From positions 1 through 64,000 of the forward strand of contig NZ_JAENHN010000028.1 in the NCBI RefSeq assembly GCF_016595795.1: a stretch of DNA of 64,000 nucleotides. Direction: 5' to 3'. Below the pieces are notes generated by a model. The model saw only the letters and a program-made list of their open reading frames with translations. It made no database searches and was not told the origin of the DNA. Both the position numbers and the translations under genes were made by a program. Below, in pieces: positions 48,381 through 57,303 of this stretch (positions within the stretch are counted from its first letter, which is position 1; each line of letters begins with the position of its first letter). The stretch is from Clostridium yunnanense. Its GTDB lineage: Bacteria > Bacillota > Clostridia > Clostridiales > Clostridiaceae.

Positions 48381-49631
48381 TTAATTAGATGCGCTTTTCC
48401 CAGCTAACACACCTGAACTCCAAGCCCATTGAAGGTTAAAACCACCACAATCTCCGTCTACATCTAAGATTTCTCCACAAAAATATAAATTAGGAATAAC
48501 TTTAGATTGAAGTGTTTTAGAATCTACTTCTTTAGTGTTAATACCACCAGCAGTTACTTGAGCGCTATCAAAACCATTGGTGCCAATGCATTTAAAAGAC
48601 CAATTTTTTAATAAATTAATAATGTTACTCTTTTCTTTCCAGTCTAGGCTATAGCAAGGTTTATGGATATCTTGTATTCCGGCCTCTTTTAACAATATTG
48701 GAACTAACTTTTTATTTATTACACCGATAAATGATTCCATTAGTGTTCTATGTGATACTATAGCCCAATGTGCTTCAAAAAAGTTATGTATATCCTCAAT
48801 AGATTTTCCAGGCATCATATCTACAGAAACAACTACTTCTTTACTTTTTGAAAGAGAGTAGGAAGCTATTCTAGAAAGTTGTAAGATTGGAGGTCCTGAT
48901 ATACCGTAATCTGTGAAAAGTATTTCTCCGAATTCTTTTCGTAATGAAATACCATCTACAATTACTTCACTAAACCCATCAAACTTTATTCCTGAAAGGG
49001 CTTTTAAACTTCTATGCTCCAACTTAAGCTGTATTAATGCAGGAATTGGTTGTATTATACTATGACCTAGATTAGAAGCTAAATTATATCCTGAACCATC
49101 GGATCCTGTTTTATGTGCTGATTTTCCTCCACAAGCTAATATAATTTTTCCACAGCTTATAGTACCCAAAGACGGGTCTGATGTGGATAACTCAAAAATA
49201 TCATCATTGTGGATAATTTTTTTTACTTTAAAAGAATTATACACAGGTATATTTCTATCTTCTATAGCAAATCTTAATATATCCACAACTGAAGAAGCTT
49301 GAAGTGACTGTGGATACATTTTGCCCTTTTCTAACTCTACTATAGGTAAGCCTAGTAATAGAAATAGATTCTTTGTGTCTTCTACTGAAAAGTTATTTAG
49401 ACAATAACTAAAAAAGCCTGGGTTTTCACTATGATAATGTTGAAATGGAAGTCCAATTAATGAATTGCTTATATTGCAACGACCATTACCAGTAGTTAAG
49501 ATTTTTTTACCCACTCTATCAGTACCCTCTATTATGGCTACATCTGCGCCATAATCTTTTGCTGTAATAGCAGCTAGTAGACCTGATGCACCACCACCTA
49601 TTACAACTATATCATGATGTGTTTTACTCAT
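48381..49631 (-). CDS. HI0933/BaiN-like flavoprotein (NAD(P)/FAD-dependent oxidoreductase)
   Basis: A 416-aa protein. FAD-binding start HHDIVVIGGGASGLLAAITAKDYGADVAIIE, then GKKILTTGNGRCNISN, LACGGKSAHKTGSDGSGYNLA, the inserted domain with GEILFTDYGISGPPILQLSR, and the terminal AQVTAGGINTKEVDSKTLQSK...YFCGEILDVDGDCGGFNLQWAWSSG. This is the HI0933 family that includes BaiN. Its substrate is not evident. The ATG at 49631 matches the family start. Confidence 0.9.
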   Translation of the reverse strand: MSKTHHDIVVIGGGASGLLAAITAKDYGADVAIIEGTDRVGKKILTTGNGRCNISNSLIGLPFQHYHSENPGFFSYCLNNFSVEDTKNLFLLLGLPIVELEKGKMYPQSLQASSVVDILRFAIEDRNIPVYNSFKVKKIIHNDDIFELSTSDPSLGTISCGKIILACGGKSAHKTGSDGSGYNLASNLGHSIIQPIPALIQLKLEHRSLKALSGIKFDGFSEVIVDGISLRKEFGEILFTDYGISGPPILQLSRIASYSLSKSKEVVVSVDMMPGKSIEDIHNFFEAHWAIVSHRTLMESFIGVINKKLVPILLKEAGIQDIHKPCYSLDWKEKSNIINLLKNWSFKCIGTNGFDSAQVTAGGINTKEVDSKTLQSKVIPNLYFCGEILDVDGDCGGFNLQWAWSSGVLAGKSASN

Positions 49632-49691
49632 CTGCTTATAATCTCCTTTTAATTGATATATGAAAATATAAAAATGTACAACTTTAATCAA

Positions 49692-50040
49692 AAAATTACT
49701 TTTGAAACTTTGCTGGTTTGTGATAATAAATTAAAAAAGTTTTTAAGCAAATAAAGTTTTTGCAAAAACCTATAATTATATTTTTAACATAAAAGTTTGC
49801 TAAATAACAATTAAATATAAACAATAACTAATTGTTTGCTATATATTCATAAAATAGTAAGTGTAATATTAAACTGAATACCTAAATTGTGCATGCATTA
49901 TGTAAATATTATCATAGTAATATATAATTCTAAAACTCACATACTATAGTAGATAGGTATGCAAGATTATAACTAATATTTCGTTTATGTTTTAATCTGT
50001 ATTTAGCTTAAATTAGTATATCTATATATTATAAACATAT
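49692..50040. other. AT-rich intergenic region, no gene seen
   Basis: It separates divergent genes. It contains only short repeats, such as a GTTTTTGCAAAAAC palindrome near 49750, AACAATT/AATTGTT near 49805-49840 and a CATAC/GTATG hairpin near 49940-49962. No clear promoter consensus was found. Confidence 0.4.
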
Positions 50041-50055
50041 AAAGGAGTGTATGAT

Positions 50056-50421
50056 ATGAATGCAAAAGATTTTATGGAGTATGATAATTGGGTTGTTATA
50101 GGTGATGTAGAAAATAATGAAAAATATGCTTCTAAGATATTAGCGAAATTTAGTGCTAATGGATACAATGTCAGTGGAGTAAATCCAAGAGCGAAAGTTG
50201 ATCATGCGTATAAAAGTATAAAGGAAGTTCCTTATCATATTGACGCAGTAGATTTGTGTATAAACCCTAAAAGTGGTATAGAGCTTGTAAAGGAAGCAAA
50301 TGAACTGGGAATTAAACATGTGCTAATACAACCAGGAGCAGAAAGTGAAGAAATATTAAGCTATTGTAAGGATCATGGTATAGAAGCTGTTGAAGGATGT
50401 GCGCTAGTAGAATTAGGATAA
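50056..50421 (+). CDS. CoA-binding domain protein (YccU family)
   Basis: A 121-aa Rossmann protein: WVVIGDVENNEKYASKILAKFSANGYNVSGVNPRAK, then VDLCINPKSGIELVKEANELGIKHVLIQPGAESEEILSYCKDHGIEAVEGCALVELG. This is the CoA_binding_2 (YccU) family. The usual role is unknown. The ATG at 50056 is 8 nt after AAAGGAG. Confidence 0.88.
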   Translation: MNAKDFMEYDNWVVIGDVENNEKYASKILAKFSANGYNVSGVNPRAKVDHAYKSIKEVPYHIDAVDLCINPKSGIELVKEANELGIKHVLIQPGAESEEILSYCKDHGIEAVEGCALVELG

Positions 50422-50450
50422 GTATATAAAGATATTTATAGGGGAATTAT
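50422..50450 (+). promoter_or_regulatory. Possible forespore-type promoter for the 50-aa gene
   Basis: GTATA (50422-50426), 15 nt, GGGAATTAT (50442-50450). This is close to the SigF/SigG consensus with one mismatch in the -10. It lies between the CoA-binding gene and the small gene. Confidence 0.3.
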
Positions 50451-50486
50451 ATTTGTACAATGAGTAAAGTATGAGGAGGGATATCC

Positions 50487-50639
50487 ATGGATGATAATAA
50501 ACACAGACAAAAAGATAGACCTAAAAGTAATGCAGAACTCAGAAAAATGTTTCCAAAAGAAGGCGCCTATATAGGTGATAAAAACAAAGGTAAAGGTGAT
50601 TACCAAGATAGACATAAAGATCATAGCGGACAATATTAA
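50487..50639 (+). CDS. Small hydrophilic protein, unrecognised (50 aa)
   Basis: ATG 6 nt after GAGGAGGG encodes 50 residues, starting MDDNKHRQKDRPKSNAELRK and ending QDRHKDHSGQY. It is highly charged with no hydrophobic segment and probably disordered. A SigF/SigG-like promoter upstream and the general composition hint at a minor spore protein, but this is inference. It lies just ahead of a large nested inverted repeat. Confidence 0.6.
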   Translation: MDDNKHRQKDRPKSNAELRKMFPKEGAYIGDKNKGKGDYQDRHKDHSGQY

Positions 50640-50650
50640 GTTATATTTAA

Positions 50651-50780
50651 GGGTGGCTAATAAAAGACATATATCAATTATATAAAAGTTATTTTAACTC
50701 TAAGAAATTTAAGTTAAAAATCCTAAGTTATTAAATCTTTTATAAATTGATATGGCTATAAAAGAAATATAGCCACCTTT
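50651..50780 (+). terminator. Large nested inverted repeat, terminator-like
   Basis: Outer stem GGTGGCTA/TAGCCACC (50652-50659, 50770-50777), a middle imperfect arm of about 18 nt (CATATATCAATT near 50668 against 50738-50755), and an inner hairpin TTTTAACT/AGTTAAAA (about 50693-50721). The right end runs into TTTATTA. It may terminate the small gene or be a folded small RNA of about 130 nt. Confidence 0.55.
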
Positions 50781-50911
50781 ATTACGTAAAAGTCAGTAAA
50801 GATCACTAAATCACATATAAAGAACAAGCGTTGAAGGCAATCAAAAGCTATTAATTCATAACCATAAACAACTAAATTTTAAAGATAAATTTAAAAAAAT
50901 AAAAAAAAGTG

Positions 50912-50940
50912 TTGACACTGAGTCTTATTTTTTGTAATAT
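50912..50940 (+). promoter_or_regulatory. tRNA cluster promoter
   Basis: TTGACA (50912-50917), 17-nt spacer, TAATAT (50935-50940), with a short GTCGT/ACGAC hairpin in the leader, 53 nt before the first tRNA. Confidence 0.88.
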
Positions 50941-50993
50941 ATCTATTGTTGGGTCGTAAAGACGACATAAATTTAAAACATAAAATTTAATTT

Positions 50994-51068
50994 GGCTCCT
51001 TGGTCAAGCGGTCAAGACACCACCCTTTCACGGTGGTAACAGGGGTTCGATTCCCCTAGGAGTCACCA
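50994..51068 (+). tRNA. tRNA-Glu(TTC), copy 1
   Basis: Cloverleaf complete. Acceptor GGCTCCT/AGGAGTC; anticodon stem CCACC/GGTGG with loop CTTTCAC, anticodon TTC; TTCGATT loop; CCA encoded. First gene of unit 1. Confidence 0.97.
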
Positions 51069-51081
51069 TTATCATATTTTT

Positions 51082-51157
51082 GGGCGCATAGCTCAGCTGG
51101 GAGAGCATCTGCCTTACAAGCAGAGGGTCACAGGTTCGATCCCTGTTGTGCCCACCA
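51082..51157 (+). tRNA. tRNA-Val(TAC), copy 1
   Basis: Acceptor GGGCGCA/TGTGCCC; anticodon stem TCTGC/GCAGA with loop CTTACAA, anticodon TAC; CCA encoded. Confidence 0.97.
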
Positions 51158-51164
51158 AAAATAT

Positions 51165-51241
51165 GGCTCAGTAGCTCAGTTGGTTAGAGTGCCGGCCTGT
51201 CACGCCGGAGGTCGAGGGTTCGAGCCCCTTCTGAGTCGCCA
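51165..51241 (+). tRNA. tRNA-Asp(GTC), copy 1
   Basis: Acceptor GGCTCAG/CTGAGTC; anticodon stem CCGGC/GCCGG with loop CTGTCAC, anticodon GTC; CCA encoded. Confidence 0.97.
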
Positions 51242-51251
51242 TTTTTTTAAT

Positions 51252-51326
51252 GCTGGCATGGCTCAACGGTAGAGCAGCTGACTTGTAATCAGCAGGTTGT
51301 AGGTTCGATTCCTATTGCCAGCTCCA
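51252..51326 (+). tRNA. tRNA-Thr(TGT), copy 1
   Basis: Acceptor GCTGGCA/TGCCAGC; anticodon stem GCTGA/TCAGC with loop CTTGTAA, anticodon TGT; CCA encoded. Confidence 0.97.
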
Positions 51327-51344
51327 CTAAAAAACAAAATATTT

Positions 51345-51419
51345 GGCTCCTTGGTCAAGCGGTCAAGACACCACCCTTTCACGGTGGTAACAGGGGTTCG
51401 ATTCCCCTAGGAGTCACCA
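51345..51419 (+). tRNA. tRNA-Glu(TTC), copy 2
   Basis: Identical by eye to copy 1, 351 bp downstream; opens unit 2. Confidence 0.97.
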
Positions 51420-51432
51420 TTATCATATTTTT

Positions 51433-51508
51433 GGGCGCATAGCTCAGCTGGGAGAGCATCTGCCTTACAAGCAGAGGGTCACAGGTTCGATCCCTGTTGT
51501 GCCCACCA
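51433..51508 (+). tRNA. tRNA-Val(TAC), copy 2
   Basis: Identical by eye to copy 1; the spacer to Asp differs from unit 1 by one base. Confidence 0.97.
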
Positions 51509-51515
51509 AGAATAT

Positions 51516-51592
51516 GGCTCAGTAGCTCAGTTGGTTAGAGTGCCGGCCTGTCACGCCGGAGGTCGAGGGTTCGAGCCCCTTCTGAGTCGCCA
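51516..51592 (+). tRNA. tRNA-Asp(GTC), copy 2
   Basis: Identical by eye to copy 1, anticodon GTC. Confidence 0.97.
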
Positions 51593-51602
51593 TTTTTTTA
51601 AT

Positions 51603-51677
51603 GCTGGCATGGCTCAACGGTAGAGCAGCTGACTTGTAATCAGCAGGTTGTAGGTTCGATTCCTATTGCCAGCTCCA
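51603..51677 (+). tRNA. tRNA-Thr(TGT), copy 2
   Basis: Identical by eye to copy 1, anticodon TGT. Confidence 0.97.
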
Positions 51678-51696
51678 CTAAAAAAATAAAATATTT

Positions 51697-51771
51697 GGCT
51701 CCTTGGTCAAGCGGTCAAGACACCACCCTTTCACGGTGGTAACAGGGGTTCGATTCCCCTAGGAGTCACCA
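51697..51771 (+). tRNA. tRNA-Glu(TTC), copy 3
   Basis: Identical by eye to copies 1 and 2; the spacer before it is 19 nt instead of 18. Confidence 0.97.
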
Positions 51772-51784
51772 TTATCATATTTTT

Positions 51785-51860
51785 GGGCGCATAGCTCAGC
51801 TGGGAGAGCATCTGCCTTACAAGCAGAGGGTCACAGGTTCGATCCCTGTTGTGCCCACCA
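51785..51860 (+). tRNA. tRNA-Val(TAC), copy 3
   Basis: Identical by eye to copies 1 and 2. Confidence 0.97.
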
Positions 51861-51867
51861 AAAATAT

Positions 51868-51944
51868 GGCTCAGTAGCTCAGTTGGTTAGAGTGCCGGCC
51901 TGTCACGCCGGAGGTCGAGGGTTCGAGCCCCTTCTGAGTCGCCA
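51868..51944 (+). tRNA. tRNA-Asp(GTC), copy 3
   Basis: Identical by eye to copies 1 and 2. Confidence 0.97.
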
Positions 51945-51951
51945 ATTTGAT

Positions 51952-52026
51952 GCTGGCATGGCTCAACGGTAGAGCAGCTGACTTGTAATCAGCAGGTTGT
52001 AGGTTCGATTCCTATTGCCAGCTCCA
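51952..52026 (+). tRNA. tRNA-Thr(TGT), copy 3
   Basis: Identical by eye to copies 1 and 2. The Asp-Thr spacer is 7 nt here versus 10 in units 1 and 2. Terminator follows 4 nt later. Confidence 0.97.
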
Positions 52027-52030
52027 AGAT

Positions 52031-52063
52031 AAAGACATCTTACTATTGTAAGATGTCTTTTTT
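52031..52063 (+). terminator. tRNA cluster terminator
   Basis: 13-bp perfect stem AAAGACATCTTAC (52031-52043) with 52048-52060, TATT loop, then T residues. Confidence 0.93.
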
Positions 52064-52477
52064 GTTGTATAAAAAAATATGAAATATAATAACAAAGATA
52101 TTATCTTTTCCTTAATAGATTATAAACTTTTTAAGTGGCTATTAAGTTTATTATTTATATTAGCACAGTAGTTTTTTTATCTGATATTTATAATTGAGAA
52201 AATATTATATATAAGTAGGAGTTTATTTCCTTATGAAGGAAACTGGTTTTATGATAAGCGTTTAAATATCTATATAGATGGTTTTTATAGTAGTTATTAT
52301 AGTTATATAATATTTCACGTAAAAAATAGTAAATAAATACGACAAGTTTAGTAAAAAAAACTCTATGTAAAAGATTACTTGTGGAAAAAATATAGTAAAT
52401 ATGTAATAGTATCAGATGATTTTATTAATATAAACAATTAATAAAAAAAAAATTGTGTGAAAATACAAAAAATTATA
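52064..52477. other. AT-rich interval before mglB, no gene seen
   Basis: About 410 bp with no ORF carrying a ribosome site and no strong inverted repeat. Regulatory elements for mglBAC begin at its right end. Confidence 0.4.
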
Positions 52478-52528
52478 TTGACAGTAAGACTAAATTTTAC
52501 TAAAAATAAATTTGTAAACAATTACAAA
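52478..52528 (+). promoter_or_regulatory. mgl promoter with downstream cre-like operator
   Basis: TTGACA (52478-52483), 17 nt, TAAAAA (52501-52506). The palindrome TTTGTAA-ACAA-TTACAAA (52511-52528) contains TGTAAACAATTACA, matching 12 of 14 cre positions. Just downstream of the promoter, it would act as a CcpA roadblock. Confidence 0.55.
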
Positions 52529-52566
52529 CGGGTATGAATTGAGAATAGTTTATGGGGGGATCATTT

Positions 52567-53613
52567 ATGAACAAAAAAGTATTATTATTAACTATTACAG
52601 CAGCACTTTCGCTAACTTTAGCTGGATGCTCATCAACAAAAACTGAGACAAGCAAGGATAGTGGAGTACCAAAGGTCGGAGTTACAATATATAAATATGA
52701 TGATAACTTTATGTCATATGTAAGAAGATCAATTGATACAGGTGCTAAAGGAAAAGCTGAATTATCAATGAATGACTCACAAAATGACCAATCAAAGCAA
52801 AATGAGCAAGTTGATACTTTGATTTCTAAGGGAGTAAAATCATTAGCAATTAACTTAGTAGATCCAAAAGCTGCTCCAACTATAATAGACAAAGCAAAGA
52901 AAGCAAAATTACCAGTGGTGTTCTTTAATAAAGAACCAGAAGCAGCTGCATTAAAGAGCTACGATAAAGCTTGGTATGTTGGAACTAAATCAGAAGAATC
53001 AGGTATACTACAAGGTGATTTAGTATCTGATCAATGGACAAAGAATAAAGATAAATGGGACAGAAATAAAGATGGAAAGATACAATACGTACTATTAAAG
53101 GGTGAGCCTGGACATCCAGATGCAGAAGCTCGTACTAAGTATGTTGTAGATGAAATAAAGAAAAAAGGTATACAAGTTGAAGAATTAGCTATAGATACTG
53201 CTATGTGGGATACTGCAAAGGCAACAGACAAGATGGACGCATGGGTATCAAAATTCGGTGATAAGATAGAATTTGTTATAGCTAACAACGATGCTATGGC
53301 TTTAGGTGCCTATGCATCACTAGAAAAAGCAGGATATTTCAAAGATGCTAACAAGTTCATGCCAATAGTTGGTGTTGATGCTATACCAGAAGCATTAACA
53401 AAAATAAATGAAGGCAAGATGGTAGGTTCAGTACTTAATGATGCGAAGAACCAAGGTCAAGCAACTCTTGACTTAGCTATAAATGCAGCAAATGGAAAGA
53501 ATGCTACTGAGGGAACAAAGTGGCAGTTAGATGATAATAAAGCAGTTCGTGTTCCTTATGTTATCATAACTAAAGATAATATATCTATAGGAAATGATGC
53601 ATACAACAAATAA
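52567..53613 (+). CDS. mglB: Galactose/methyl-galactoside ABC transporter substrate-binding lipoprotein
   Basis: A 348-aa lipoprotein. It has an N-terminal signal with lipobox LTLAGC (Cys near residue 20), then a periplasmic-binding fold ([86 protein letters not shown]). It contains [26 protein letters not shown], whose D-x-N-x-D-G stretch resembles the calcium loop region of MglB. It is the first gene of mglBAC. The ATG at 52567 is 4 nt after GGGGGGATC. Confidence 0.9.
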   Translation: MNKKVLLLTITAALSLTLAGCSSTKTETSKDSGVPKVGVTIYKYDDNFMSYVRRSIDTGAKGKAELSMNDSQNDQSKQNEQVDTLISKGVKSLAINLVDPKAAPTIIDKAKKAKLPVVFFNKEPEAAALKSYDKAWYVGTKSEESGILQGDLVSDQWTKNKDKWDRNKDGKIQYVLLKGEPGHPDAEARTKYVVDEIKKKGIQVEELAIDTAMWDTAKATDKMDAWVSKFGDKIEFVIANNDAMALGAYASLEKAGYFKDANKFMPIVGVDAIPEALTKINEGKMVGSVLNDAKNQGQATLDLAINAANGKNATEGTKWQLDDNKAVRVPYVIITKDNISIGNDAYNK

Positions 53614-53624
53614 AAACACCATGT

Positions 53625-53651
53625 ATGAGGCACACATAAGGTGTGTCTCAT
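53625..53651 (+). terminator. mglB-mglA intercistronic hairpin
   Basis: ATGAGGCACAC (53625-53635) pairs with GTGTGTCTCAT (53641-53651), one GU pair, 5-nt loop, no strong T run. It probably stabilises or partly terminates so that the binding protein is made in excess. Confidence 0.7.
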
Positions 53652-53688
53652 AATTATTTCAGTAATGAATTATATGGAGGTGTAAACC

Positions 53689-55212
53689 ATGAGCAATGCG
53701 GTTGAAGCAGGATCAAAGCAAGAATTTATTCTAGAGATGAGAAATATAGTAAAAGAATTTCCTGGTGTTAAAGCATTAGCAGGAGTAAATTTAAATGTTA
53801 GACCAGGAACGGTACATGCATTGATGGGCGAAAATGGAGCAGGAAAATCAACTCTAATGAAATGCCTCTTTGGTATTTATCATCCTAATGAAGGAGAAAT
53901 ATTTTTTAATGGTCAAAGGGTTCAATTTCAAAACTCTAAACAAGCTTTAGATAATGGAGTTTCGATGGTTCATCAAGAATTAAATCAGGTTAGACAGCGT
54001 AATATAATGGACAACATTTGGCTTGGGAGATATCCTCACAAAGGACCTTTTATAGATGAGAATAAGATGTATGAGGATACAAAAAAGATATTTGATGAAT
54101 TAGAGATAGAAGTTGATCCTAGAAGTAAAGTAAATACTTTATCAGTATCTCAAATGCAGATGGTTGAAATAGCTAAGGCGGTATCTTATGATTCTAAAAT
54201 AATAGTTATGGATGAACCTACATCATCGCTAACTGAAAAAGAAGTAAACCACTTATTTAAAATAATTAATAAATTGAGAGAAAAGAACGTTGCTATCATA
54301 TATATATCACATAAAATGGAAGAAATTCTAAAGATATCAGACGAAGTTACAATAATGAGAGATGGTCAGTGGATTTCAACAGAGCATGCTAGGGATCTAA
54401 CGATGGATTTGATTATAAAAATGATGGTAGGTAGAGATTTATCAAATCGTTTCCCTGAAAAAGTAAACAAGCCTGGTAAAGTAATATTACAGGTTAATAA
54501 TTTAGTTGCACAAACGCAACCATCACTAAAGGATATAAGTTTTGATCTTAGAGAAGGAGAAATCCTAGGGGTTGCCGGACTTGTTGGAGCAAAAAGAACG
54601 GAACTTATAGAAAGTTTATTTGGGATGAGAAAGATTGAATCAGGAAAAATAACTCTTCATGGAAAAGAAATAAGTAATAAATCTCCTCAGAGAGCGATGC
54701 AAAATGGATTTGCATTAGTTACTGAAGAAAGACGTGTTACTGGTATATTTGATAGGCTTCCTATAAGTTTCAATTCTATAATAGCCAATGTAGATAGTTA
54801 TATAAACAAGTTTGGAATATTATCTGACAAGAACATAGAGAAAGATACTCAGTGGGTAATAGACTCCATGAGAGTAAAGACACCTTCGCAAAAAACACAT
54901 ATAGGAAAACTATCTGGAGGAAATCAACAAAAGGTAATAATAGGGCGTTGGTTACTTACAAAACCAGAAATATTGATGCTAGATGAGCCAACGAGAGGTA
55001 TTGATGTTGGTGCTAAGTTTGAAATATATCAGTTGATGAATGAACTAGCTAAAGAAGGAAAAGGAATCATAATGGTATCCTCTGAAATGCCAGAACTACT
55101 AGGAGTAACAGATAGAATTTTAGTAATGAGTAATGGAAGACTTGCAGGTATAGTCGAAACAAGAAATACATCACAAGAAGAAATTATGCGTTTATCAGCA
55201 ATGTACTTATAG
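53689..55212 (+). CDS. mglA: Galactose/methyl-galactoside ABC transporter ATP-binding protein
   Basis: A 507-aa protein with two ABC domains. The first has Walker [30 protein letters not shown] and [11 protein letters not shown]. The second has a degenerate Walker A region ([16 protein letters not shown]), [15 protein letters not shown] and [12 protein letters not shown]. The degenerate second P-loop is normal for the MglA/RbsA sugar class. Ribosome site GGAGGTG. Confidence 0.96.
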   Translation: MSNAVEAGSKQEFILEMRNIVKEFPGVKALAGVNLNVRPGTVHALMGENGAGKSTLMKCLFGIYHPNEGEIFFNGQRVQFQNSKQALDNGVSMVHQELNQVRQRNIMDNIWLGRYPHKGPFIDENKMYEDTKKIFDELEIEVDPRSKVNTLSVSQMQMVEIAKAVSYDSKIIVMDEPTSSLTEKEVNHLFKIINKLREKNVAIIYISHKMEEILKISDEVTIMRDGQWISTEHARDLTMDLIIKMMVGRDLSNRFPEKVNKPGKVILQVNNLVAQTQPSLKDISFDLREGEILGVAGLVGAKRTELIESLFGMRKIESGKITLHGKEISNKSPQRAMQNGFALVTEERRVTGIFDRLPISFNSIIANVDSYINKFGILSDKNIEKDTQWVIDSMRVKTPSQKTHIGKLSGGNQQKVIIGRWLLTKPEILMLDEPTRGIDVGAKFEIYQLMNELAKEGKGIIMVSSEMPELLGVTDRILVMSNGRLAGIVETRNTSQEEIMRLSAMYL

Positions 55213-55229
55213 GGTAGGGGGAATTGAAT

Positions 55230-56261
55230 ATGGAAAAACAAAAATTTTCTTTAAAAGGTAAGTTTGATAAGACTTGGTTAATGAATAACGTTATTTATAT
55301 AGTTCTAATTGCATTACTTGTAGTTATAGTAGCTATATCTCCTGATTTTTTAAGCATAAATAACTTTCGTAATATATTAGCTCAAGCATCTACTCGTATT
55401 ATAATAGCTTTAGGTGTTGGCGGTATATTAATTACTCAAGGTACAGATCTGTCAGCAGGACGTATGGTAGGTTTATCAGCAGTACTTTCTGCATCAATGC
55501 TTCAAGCTACAGATTATGCATATCGTATGTATCCTAATCTTCCTAAGATGCCCGTATTAGTACCTATAATAATAGCGATGCTAGCATGTGGTATAATCGG
55601 TCTTTTAAATGGTGTTGTAGTTTCAATTTTTCAAGTACCGCCTTTTATAGCAACTTTGGGTATGATGATTATAGTTTATGGACTTAACTCAATATACTTT
55701 GACCGTCCTCCATACGGAGCTCAACCAATAGGTGGTTTAGACAAGGACTTCTCTAATTTTGTTTTAGGTAGTATAGGTACCGGAACGAAGTTTGAAATAC
55801 CGTATCTTATTATATATGCAATAATAGTAACTCTTATAGTATGGTTACTATGGAATAAAACTAGATTTGGTAAAAACATGTATGCAATTGGAGGAAATCC
55901 TGAAGCGGCTACTGTATCTGGTGTTAATGTAGTTAAATATCTATTATTAATATACTTCTTAGCAGGAGCTCTTTATGGATTCGCAGGATCTTTAGAAGCA
56001 GGACGTGTTGGTAGTGCTACAAATAATACTGGTAACATGTATGAACTTGATGCAATAGCAGCCTGCGTTGTAGGTGGGGTTTCTACAGCTGGTGGTATAG
56101 GAACAGTTCCTGGTATAATAACAGGTGTATTAATATTCCAAGTTATTAACTATGGATTAGCATTTATAGGTGTTAACCCTTACTATCAATACATCGTAAA
56201 AGGTCTAATTATAGTAAGTGCAGTTGCAATTGATATCAGAAAATATATAAAGAAAAAATAA
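55230..56261 (+). CDS. mglC: Galactose/methyl-galactoside ABC transporter permease
   Basis: A 343-aa permease with 8-10 membrane segments. Family motif GGILITQGTDLSAGRMVGLSAVLSA near residue 70, GNPEAATVSGVNVVK and AACVVGGVSTAGGIGTVPGIITGVLIFQVINYGL toward the end. The ATG at 55230 is 8 nt from AGGGGG; the TTG at 55224 is too close. Ends mglBAC. Confidence 0.95.
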   Translation: MEKQKFSLKGKFDKTWLMNNVIYIVLIALLVVIVAISPDFLSINNFRNILAQASTRIIIALGVGGILITQGTDLSAGRMVGLSAVLSASMLQATDYAYRMYPNLPKMPVLVPIIIAMLACGIIGLLNGVVVSIFQVPPFIATLGMMIIVYGLNSIYFDRPPYGAQPIGGLDKDFSNFVLGSIGTGTKFEIPYLIIYAIIVTLIVWLLWNKTRFGKNMYAIGGNPEAATVSGVNVVKYLLLIYFLAGALYGFAGSLEAGRVGSATNNTGNMYELDAIAACVVGGVSTAGGIGTVPGIITGVLIFQVINYGLAFIGVNPYYQYIVKGLIIVSAVAIDIRKYIKKK

Positions 56262-56274
56262 TATTTCATAAATA

Positions 56275-56310
56275 AAAAGAAGCAATGATTATAAGGTCAT
56301 TGCTTCTTTT
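56275..56310. terminator. Terminator between mglC and dnaI (convergent)
   Basis: 14-bp stem AAAAGAAGCAATGA (56275-56288) with 56297-56310; symmetrical A and T runs allow use in both directions. Confidence 0.9.
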
Positions 56311-56325
56311 GTTATAACTTATAAA

Positions 56326-57303
56326 TTATCTAGCTAAGTTTTTCTTAACCCTTATATCTTCAGAGTAAAACTTGAAAAGCTTGAAGTTTCCAAAAAGACG
56401 AGAGGTTATTCTTTCTGCATAATACTTAGTCAATGTTTGTAATGACATGTTTGTTGAGATAAGCATTTTCTTTTTAGCTAATAGCTTTTTATTCAGTAGT
56501 GTGAACAGCTCTGTAACAGAGAATTCAGTTATTTGCTCTGCACCTAAGTCATCAATAACAAGTAGGTCACAATTAATTAAAAAGTCTTCCACAGCTAGAT
56601 TGTTATTGAATCTAATTTCTTTTAAGTCTTTAATAAGCTCATCAGAGGTTCTATATACTACTAAAAAACCTTGGTCTAGTAGCTCCTTTGCAATGCAGTT
56701 AGAAAGGAATGTCTTACCTGTTCCTGATGTACCGTAAAATAGGAGGTTATCATCCTTTTTACCGAAGTTAGGGAGATAATCTGTTGTAATTGAATTAAGT
56801 ATAGATTCCATGTTTTTTCTAGGAGAAAACTTTTCATCTCCAATCCTATGAGAAGGATAATAGTTTAAGTTAAAAGTATCAAAGTTTTCTTCTTTTATAG
56901 CATTCTCAAGTCCAGAAGCTTTGTAATGTAGTCTAACTAATTTTTGTTTATAGCAGGAGCATCTTTCTGTAATAATGTAACCTGTATCCTTGCATTTACT
57001 ACATCTATAATGCAGATTTAAGTATTCAGGATTGTATCCATGAGATACTAGCAATTCATATTTTCTAGCTCTTAACTCAGTTATCGCATCCTTTAACTCA
57101 TCAAAGCTTTGTGTAGATTCGTCTTTTGATTTTAATGCATTTATAGATAATCTTATACACATTTTGCCTATTTCATTATCTAAATCCAGTATTTCAGGGT
57201 GTTCATTTTTTATTATTTCTCTACGTTTTTTTAAAGCAGCAGCTTCTTCTTCTCTTATTTTTGCATATATATCTGTCAGTTGACCTTTATATTCGTTAAT
57301 CAT
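56326..57303 (-). CDS. dnaI: Helicase loader, DnaI/DnaC family ATPase
   Basis: A 325-aa protein. The N-terminal helical part is followed by a zinc-type motif CSKCKDTGYIITERCSCYKQ (about residues 100-120). An AAA+ domain has Walker A FYGTSGTGKTFLSN, Walker B LLVIDDLGAEQ and sensor ISTNMSLQTL. It probably loads DnaB (36926-38263) at the origin or restart sites. Its start overlaps the end of the DnaD-like gene, so the pair is coupled. Named dnaC in some annotations. Confidence 0.88.
   Translation of the reverse strand: MINEYKGQLTDIYAKIREEEAAALKKRREIIKNEHPEILDLDNEIGKMCIRLSINALKSKDESTQSFDELKDAITELRARKYELLVSHGYNPEYLNLHYRCSKCKDTGYIITERCSCYKQKLVRLHYKASGLENAIKEENFDTFNLNYYPSHRIGDEKFSPRKNMESILNSITTDYLPNFGKKDDNLLFYGTSGTGKTFLSNCIAKELLDQGFLVVYRTSDELIKDLKEIRFNNNLAVEDFLINCDLLVIDDLGAEQITEFSVTELFTLLNKKLLAKKKMLISTNMSLQTLTKYYAERITSRLFGNFKLFKFYSEDIRVKKNLAR

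Larger units (their letters stand above)
50994..52026 (+). repeat. Three tandem copies of a tRNA block (Glu-Val-Asp-Thr)
   Basis: Units start at 50994, 51345 and 51697, so the period is 351-352 bp. tRNA genes are identical by eye and even the spacers are nearly so. This suggests recent tandem duplication or continuing gene conversion. A single promoter precedes and a single terminator follows the whole array. Confidence 0.97.

Noticed and set aside
49680-50040. Possible small gene or CRISPR-like repeats in an AT-rich gap
   Set aside because: Only short, irregular A/T repeats; no regular spacing and no ribosome site.
50994-52026. The regular 351-bp repetition as a CRISPR or phage-like array
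   Set aside because: Each repeat resolves fully into four tRNA genes with CCA ends, so it is a tRNA gene amplification.
52312-52330. TTTCACGT near 52314 as a third parS
   Set aside because: Only half of the palindrome is present (the right half is A-rich), so it does not meet the parS pattern.
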